Part shown: one piece after another, positions 59,446-64,000 of the stretch
Layout of the letters: each line of letters starts with the position of its first letter
How positions within the stretch are numbered: position 1 is the first letter of the stretch
Source: Acidobacteriaceae bacterium
Lineage (GTDB): Bacteria > Acidobacteriota > Terriglobia > Terriglobales > Acidobacteriaceae
Direction of reading: 5' to 3'
Assembly (NCBI GenBank): GCA_903642235.1
Contig: CAHJWL010000016.1
Coordinates: forward strand, 1 to 64,000
Length of the DNA: 64,000 nt
The notes under the pieces: generated by a model
Database searches by the model: none
Told to the model about the DNA's origin: nothing
Seen by the model: the letters and a program-made list of their open reading frames with translations, nothing else
Program-made: the position numbers and the translations under genes

Positions 59446-61394
59446 TGCCTTCCCTCCACAACCCTCATCGCCACGGCACGTGGAACAAAATCAGCCAGCG
59501 CCAGCCGCCACGTCGACTCTCCGCCATCCTGCCCGTCGATCTGCGTAAACCCGAGTCTCGCGTAGTGCTGCGCGACCATCCCGTTCTTGGCCGTTGGCCG
59601 GTAAACCCCCATCAAGGCCGTGCACCTGCACTGTACGGCCGTCTCGGCAAGCAGATTGAGAGCAGCCTCTTCAATGCCACGTCCCAAAACCCGGCAGCTC
59701 ATCAGCCAGCTGTCAATCGCAAGAGCATCCCCATCGACCACGCGCCCAATCACCACGCCGATCACTCCATTATCACCGTACGCATCCAGCAACCGAAGCT
59801 GCAGAGCAACAATGTTTGTGTCATCAAGCAGATCTGCCACCTGCGCCCCGGTGTAGCGCTGCGTCGTCAGGTTGAACTGATTTGTTTTGTTAATAAGCTG
59901 AACAATTCTCGGCAGACTGACTTCATCAAACCTGCTCCACACCAACTCCATCTTCAACGCCTGCAGATAGCCCGACAGATCAGTCGCGGTCTCGCGCAGT
60001 GCCTCACGTGCAGTGTTGGACCGATACTGCTCCGCACGCACCCGGTCGTCCTCCGTCAGGTACAGAGACTCAAAGTAGCCCGCCTCGGCCAGGCAGGAGA
60101 CATAGTCCGCCGGGTCCGCAGGCAGCTCCGGCACGGCAACCATCGGCAACTCCCGCCGCACCAGATCCCGCTCCGCCGGATTGTCATCGAGAAACACCAG
60201 ACTATCGAGCCCGACGTTCAACTGCTTCGCAATGCCTCGCAGGTTGCTCGCCTTATCCGTCCAGTTCGCCACGAAACAGAGAATGTCTTCGCGCCGCAGC
60301 ACCATCTCCGGATGCTGCTCAAACGCGGCGACCGCATTCGCCTCGTCGTTTTTTGAGCACACCGCCAGCAGCACTCCTCGCTGTGCAAGCTGCAGCGCGT
60401 ACCGCTGGACCGCCAGAAAGGCCTCTCCCTCCGCGCTGCCCTGGCCCAGGACCAGACCATCTACCCCATCATCTCCAACCACACCGCCCCACAGTGTGTT
60501 ATCCAGATCAAGCACCAGGCACTTCTTACTCTGTCCGCGCACCGCCGCCAGCACACGACCCACCTGGTCCCCGAACAGGGGGCTCACGCGCGGGTGTATC
60601 TCCTGCTTCGATCGGTTCCATAAGGCCCGGTCGTGCCAGACATCCACTCCGTCCTTCGCCGCCCACGCATCCACGCTCACCAGCGCCACACCGCACGCTT
60701 CCGCATACTCGCGCATCTGGTAGTTCATCTGCTGCACAATCGTCGCCGGGGACGCGCGCCAGCGAAACTCATTGTTCCCCAGCAGCGGCGGCGCCAACGG
60801 CAGAATCGTCTGCTGCACTACGGTGCATCCCAGCGATCTCTGTGCCTCCTCCCAGCACGCCCGAATCTGCGCCATCCCCGTCTCCGCGCTCCCCCGCGCC
60901 AGACCCACGCAATGCTCCGCATCCAGGCACAGACACAGCACCTCCGGTGCGAACCGCCGCACGCCGGACTCCGCCTCCGCGATCTCCTGCCGGTACTGTC
61001 CGTACTCGCCGACATACACGTCTACCAGCAGGCCGCGCCGCAGCGCACCCACGCGAATGCCCGCTACCAGATGCTGCATTGTCGAAGACCCCAGCAGCGC
61101 CAGCCGGAGCCTCGGCCAACAGGCCTGCTCCTCCGCCGTCATCCCCTGCCTGCACGCCTGGACGGCCTTATCCAGCTTCGCTGTCTGAATGAAGTCGACC
61201 GCCGTCTGCGCCAGCCCCTGCATATGCCGGATGGCCTCGCCAGGCGCCAGCAGCCTCGCCGCCGGAAGCTCCGCCGCCCACTCCGACCGCTTCGGCAACC
61301 ACGTCAGCTCGCCGCTCAAAACTTCCTCCTCCGCCTGTTCAAACGGACCATCACCCTCTACAGCAGGATGATAGGCGAATTTCCGGAGTTGCAT
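59415..61394 (-). CDS. FkbH-like HAD-IIIC protein (acyl/glyceryl loading enzyme)
   Basis: 659 residues, cytoplasmic. Three parts: an N-terminal SGNH-like region (RLALLGSSTMQHLVAGI, about 95-260), the HAD-IIIC domain (about 280-420) with VLDLDNTLWGGVVGDDG carrying the D-x-D-x-T nucleophile motif, SKNDEANAVAAF and FLDDNPAERDLVR, and a C-terminal GNAT-like domain (IVQLINKTNQFNLTTQRYT through GVYRPTAKNGMVAQHYARLGF). FkbH proteins in polyketide clusters transfer D-glyceryl from 1,3-bisphosphoglycerate to a carrier protein. First gene of the cluster, overlapping the ACP gene by 31 bp. The actual loaded group here is inferred. Confidence 0.92.
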   Translation of the reverse strand: MQLRKFAYHPAVEGDGPFEQAEEEVLSGELTWLPKRSEWAAELPAARLLAPGEAIRHMQGLAQTAVDFIQTAKLDKAVQACRQGMTAEEQACWPRLRLALLGSSTMQHLVAGIRVGALRRGLLVDVYVGEYGQYRQEIAEAESGVRRFAPEVLCLCLDAEHCVGLARGSAETGMAQIRACWEEAQRSLGCTVVQQTILPLAPPLLGNNEFRWRASPATIVQQMNYQMREYAEACGVALVSVDAWAAKDGVDVWHDRALWNRSKQEIHPRVSPLFGDQVGRVLAAVRGQSKKCLVLDLDNTLWGGVVGDDGVDGLVLGQGSAEGEAFLAVQRYALQLAQRGVLLAVCSKNDEANAVAAFEQHPEMVLRREDILCFVANWTDKASNLRGIAKQLNVGLDSLVFLDDNPAERDLVRRELPMVAVPELPADPADYVSCLAEAGYFESLYLTEDDRVRAEQYRSNTAREALRETATDLSGYLQALKMELVWSRFDEVSLPRIVQLINKTNQFNLTTQRYTGAQVADLLDDTNIVALQLRLLDAYGDNGVIGVVIGRVVDGDALAIDSWLMSCRVLGRGIEEAALNLLAETAVQCRCTALMGVYRPTAKNGMVAQHYARLGFTQIDGQDGGESTWRLALADFVPRAVAMRVVEGRQWKTQMSIAS

Positions 61395-61642
61395 CGTCCT
61401 CCTCCGCTAGCCGCCCGGTACCAGCTTCCCTTGCTGCATCGTAGACGCCCCGTCTAACGTCCCGCCTGCGCTCCGGTCAACACGCACACCACCGCCGCCC
61501 AACCTCCATCCGGTACGCTCGCATCCATGCACCTATCCTTCCTTGGAGAGCCCCGGCCCTCGCCACACATGGACCTCACATGCCCTAGCCCCGATCGCCT
61601 GACCGCACCCGTCGGCCTGGCCCGCTGGAGAGAGCCCTGCTC

Positions 61643-63301
61643 GTGACCTCCGCCGCCGCCCCGTCACACTCCCCCCGCCTCTCCCGTACCGACGCCGGCT
61701 GCATGGCGGCCGGTCTCCTCTTCACCCTGCTCGTCAGCCTCGTCCTCAGCCATCACCGGATCTTCTGGGAAGACGAGATGCTCGGCTGGATGCTGCTGCA
61801 CGACCCCTCCTGGCGCCACATGATCTGGGCCTGGAGCAAGGGTGCCGACGGCGGCGGCTTCACCTTCTACCTCGCCGGCCGGCTCTGGTTTGCGCTCTTC
61901 GGTGCGTCGGACTCCGCCTTCCGCCTCTTCTCCGCCACTGCCTTCGGCGCCGCCTTCTGCCTGCTCTGGGCCGCCTGCCGCCGCTTCTACACCCTTCCCG
62001 TCACCGCCTTCGCTCTCGTCAACACCTGGTTCTTCAATCCCATCCTCGTCTGCCACATGGCGGAGGGCCGCTTCTACGGCCTCCTTGTCCTCGGAGCCGT
62101 GCTCGCCGCCGCTCTGGTGCTCCGGGCCGGCCGCATCTCCGGTTCCCCCGCGTCGCTCTGCCTGCTCTTCTTTCTTGCTCACGCGCTGCTCACCACCAGC
62201 CATACCCTCGGCGTTCTCTACAGCGCCAACCTCCTCATAGCGCTGGTTGTTCTTGACCGCCTCTCCGGCCGCCGCCTTCGGCCCATGCTTTACCTCAGCG
62301 GGGCCCTCCCCTGGCTGCTCCTCATCCCGGAGCACACCGCGCTCGCCGCCTCCGCCCGCGTCGGCAAACCGCACTTCTGGACCACACCGCCCACGGTCTC
62401 CCGCTTTCTCGGCGCGTACACCAGCTTCAGCGTGGAGATCTCGCTCGTCCTCTTCCTGCTCGCCCTCGCTCTCCTGCTCAGCCTTCGCCAACGTCCATAC
62501 GCCAGGCGCTCTGACCTCCAGAGCGCCTGGTCCGCCCGCCGCCCCGTCTGGATCCTCGCCGCCGCCTTCCTCGTCGTTCCCCTGGAGATCACCGTCGGCT
62601 GCCTCTTCGGTCCCTCGCTCTTCATCAATCGCTACCTCATGCCGGTCGCCGTCGCCCAGGTCCTGCTTTCCGCGGAGGCCGTCACCCTCATCCGCTGGAA
62701 CACTCTCCTCCGTCCCTCCCTCCGCACACCGCTCCTCCGCCACGCCGCCCTCGCCGTCTTCGCCTGCCTCCTGCTCGCATGGGTCTTCGTCCACGTGCAG
62801 CGCTCCGCCATCCCTCAGCAGACGGACTACACCGGCGCCCTCACCGCCAGCTTCCCCAAAGGCATCCCCGTCGTCTGCGAAGACGCCTGGGCCTTTACCG
62901 AGATCATCGGGCGCCAGCACAGCTCCGGTGTTCCCTACACCTTCCTCCTCGACTGGCCGCAGAGCCTCTCCCCCAACGCGCCCCGCCTTGAGGTCACCGA
63001 GTACCACCTCATGGAGAACTGGCGCGAGGTCGGCTACTTCTCCGGCTCCATCCAGCCCATCGACGACTTCCTCCGCCGCACTCCGCGCTTCTTCCTCCTT
63101 CACCTCGACCCGCCGGTCCGCATCATTCGCCCCGATGGCATCGGCAACCCGCTCTTCGAGCGCTTTCACCACGACCGCAACTACGAAGTCCTTCCCTTCG
63201 GTGCGCGCGACAAAAACGGGTACCAGGTGGCCTGGATCGTCTGCCGCGGCCGCTGCAACGCGCCTCCTCCAGACCCCGCACCCACGCCGCCGCCGCTCTA
63301 A
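61643..63301 (+). CDS. Polytopic membrane protein, GT-C glycosyltransferase-like
   Basis: 552 residues from GTG 61643, with GGAGAGAG upstream. About ten to eleven helices. The first loop has RIFWEDEMLGWMLLHD with a D/E pair in the position expected for GT-C enzymes, then a central loop and a soluble C-terminal domain (about 400-552, ending in a Pro-rich tail). Similar in layout to the protein at 34999-36600 but divergent in sequence. Divergent from the FkbH gene of the EPS cluster (248 bp between starts), so a role in the same polysaccharide pathway is possible but inferred from position only. Confidence 0.68.
   Translation: MTSAAAPSHSPRLSRTDAGCMAAGLLFTLLVSLVLSHHRIFWEDEMLGWMLLHDPSWRHMIWAWSKGADGGGFTFYLAGRLWFALFGASDSAFRLFSATAFGAAFCLLWAACRRFYTLPVTAFALVNTWFFNPILVCHMAEGRFYGLLVLGAVLAAALVLRAGRISGSPASLCLLFFLAHALLTTSHTLGVLYSANLLIALVVLDRLSGRRLRPMLYLSGALPWLLLIPEHTALAASARVGKPHFWTTPPTVSRFLGAYTSFSVEISLVLFLLALALLLSLRQRPYARRSDLQSAWSARRPVWILAAAFLVVPLEITVGCLFGPSLFINRYLMPVAVAQVLLSAEAVTLIRWNTLLRPSLRTPLLRHAALAVFACLLLAWVFVHVQRSAIPQQTDYTGALTASFPKGIPVVCEDAWAFTEIIGRQHSSGVPYTFLLDWPQSLSPNAPRLEVTEYHLMENWREVGYFSGSIQPIDDFLRRTPRFFLLHLDPPVRIIRPDGIGNPLFERFHHDRNYEVLPFGARDKNGYQVAWIVCRGRCNAPPPDPAPTPPPL
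62502..62530. other. Perfect 12-bp hairpin inside a coding region
   Basis: CCAGGCGCTCTG pairs perfectly with CAGAGCGCCTGG around a 5-base loop (ACCTC), within the GT-C-like gene. Codes for part of a polar loop between helices. Unusual strength for coding DNA; function unknown. Confidence 0.6.
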
Positions 63302-63449
63302 CCGCCGCCGGCCCCTTATTGCCGTTCCGACCCGAAGCGAAGCGCCGTGGAGGACCCTGCTTCTCTACCAGGAACACACCTCAACCGAAGGCATCCAGTT
63401 GACCGCGGAGCCTCGCCCAGACATCCAACCTCTCCAGGAGCCTACCCCC

Positions 63450-64000
63450 ATGAAGATCCTCGTCATCGGAGCCACCGGCATGACCGGTGCCGCCGTCGTA
63501 GAGCAGGCCGTTGCCGCCGGCCACGATGTCACCGCCTTTGTCCATGACGCCGGCGTCTACCAGCGCAACGACGTCCGCATAGCCGAAGGCGACGCCCTCA
63601 ACCCCGAGCAGATCACGGCCGCACTCGTCGGCCAGCAGGCCGTCATTGACACGCTCGGCGGCAAAACCCCGTACGCCGCCACCACCCTCGAAACCGACGC
63701 CGCGCGCATCCTCGTCGCGGCCATGACGCGCCAGAACGTCCGCCGCCTCCTTGTCGTCTCCGTCCTGGGCGCGGGCGATAGCCTTGCCAACACCTCCCTC
63801 GTCTACGAGCGCCTGCTCATGCCCACCTTCCTCCGCGGCGTCCTTAAAGACAAAGCCGGCATGGAAGCCGAAGTCTCCTCGAGCGATCTCGACTGGACCC
63901 TCGTCCGCGCCGCCCTGCTCACCGATGACGAACCCACCGGCTCCATCCGCACCTACGACGCCGATGACGGCAACACCGCCCACAAGCTCACCCGCGGCGA
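63450..64000 (+). CDS. NAD(P)-binding oxidoreductase (NmrA/atypical SDR), C-terminus cut off
   Basis: Starts at ATG 63450 with CAGGAG 10 bases upstream and runs out of the window after 183 codons. The N-terminal Rossmann motif is KILVIGATGMTGAAVVEQAVAAGHDVTAFVH (G-x-T-G-x-T/x-G type), and later EGDALNPEQITAAL and DWTLVRAALLTDDEPTG match atypical SDRs of the NmrA/YwnB group (NAD(P)H-binding protein). Function unknown. Same strand as the preceding GT-C-like gene, with a 148-bp gap. Confidence 0.88.
   Translation, partial: MKILVIGATGMTGAAVVEQAVAAGHDVTAFVHDAGVYQRNDVRIAEGDALNPEQITAALVGQQAVIDTLGGKTPYAATTLETDAARILVAAMTRQNVRRLLVVSVLGAGDSLANTSLVYERLLMPTFLRGVLKDKAGMEAEVSSSDLDWTLVRAALLTDDEPTGSIRTYDADDGNTAHKLTRG

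Noticed and set aside
61664..63172. 502-codon minus-strand frame antisense to the GT-C-like gene
   Set aside because: Glu/Gly/Ala low-complexity composition; no ribosome-binding site or motif.

Overview
The window is about 64 kb of high-GC DNA (roughly 60-65%) densely packed with bacterial genes on both strands and cut at both ends inside a gene. It most resembles the Acidobacteriota, class Terriglobia (Terriglobus/Granulicella/Edaphobacter-like). The evidence is a secreted VWFA protein of the acidobacterial type, two Tat-exported ferritin-like proteins, a MoaA/formate dehydrogenase/DUF1641 neighbourhood, KdsA (so LPS is made), and housekeeping genes scattered rather than grouped. No rRNA, tRNA, IS element, prophage or CRISPR array was found, so this reads as chromosomal core with one accessory polysaccharide locus.

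Layout. 0-7.9 kb: a truncated AAA ATPase, YjbQ (CTG start), purD divergent from an Nramp metal transporter, a small unknown gene with its own terminator, a VWFA protein and an SGNH hydrolase. 7.9-14.9 kb, minus strand: a large modular cell-wall amidase, alaS with an AT-richer insertion, and a DUF429-like gene. 15-19 kb: the ferritin-like pair, recX and a GAF-like membrane protein. 19-30 kb: a LolA-like protein, a ComF-HNH pair, an OPT transporter, a TetR/SDR divergent pair, a HAD phosphatase, a DUF2059 protein and a GH13 alpha-glucosidase. 30-42 kb: DUF2278, proBA, an EamA transporter, a GT-C-type membrane protein, a disulfide oxidoreductase, cysS, tsaD and the CCA-adding enzyme. 42-54 kb: amine oxidase, SDR, formate dehydrogenase plus DUF1641, kdsA, moaA with a GAF-GGDEF cyclase, small proteins and a SIMPL protein. 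The plus-strand gene ends in this part carry a dispersed intergenic repeat.

The most interesting region is 53972-61394, six minus-strand genes in a tight row: an FkbH-like HAD-IIIC protein, an acyl carrier protein, an MBOAT acyltransferase, a membrane-anchored SGNH protein, a Wzz/GNVR chain-length protein and an O-antigen-ligase/polymerase-like membrane protein. The first four have the same division of labour as DltA-DltC-DltB-DltD (loading enzyme, carrier, membrane channel/transferase, extracytoplasmic SGNH partner). Here the loader is FkbH-type, a family known to load D-glyceryl from 1,3-bisphosphoglycerate onto a carrier protein. My inference is a pathway that decorates an exported polysaccharide with glyceryl or a related hydroxyacyl group. 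A GT-C-type membrane protein is encoded divergently beside it.

Other functional links are weaker: MoaA makes the cofactor needed by the formate dehydrogenase about 3 kb away; TsaD, AlaS, CysS and the CCA enzyme serve tRNA function; ProB-ProA form a translationally coupled proline operon. Most start sites were chosen from visible Shine-Dalgarno sequences and family length and are predictions.
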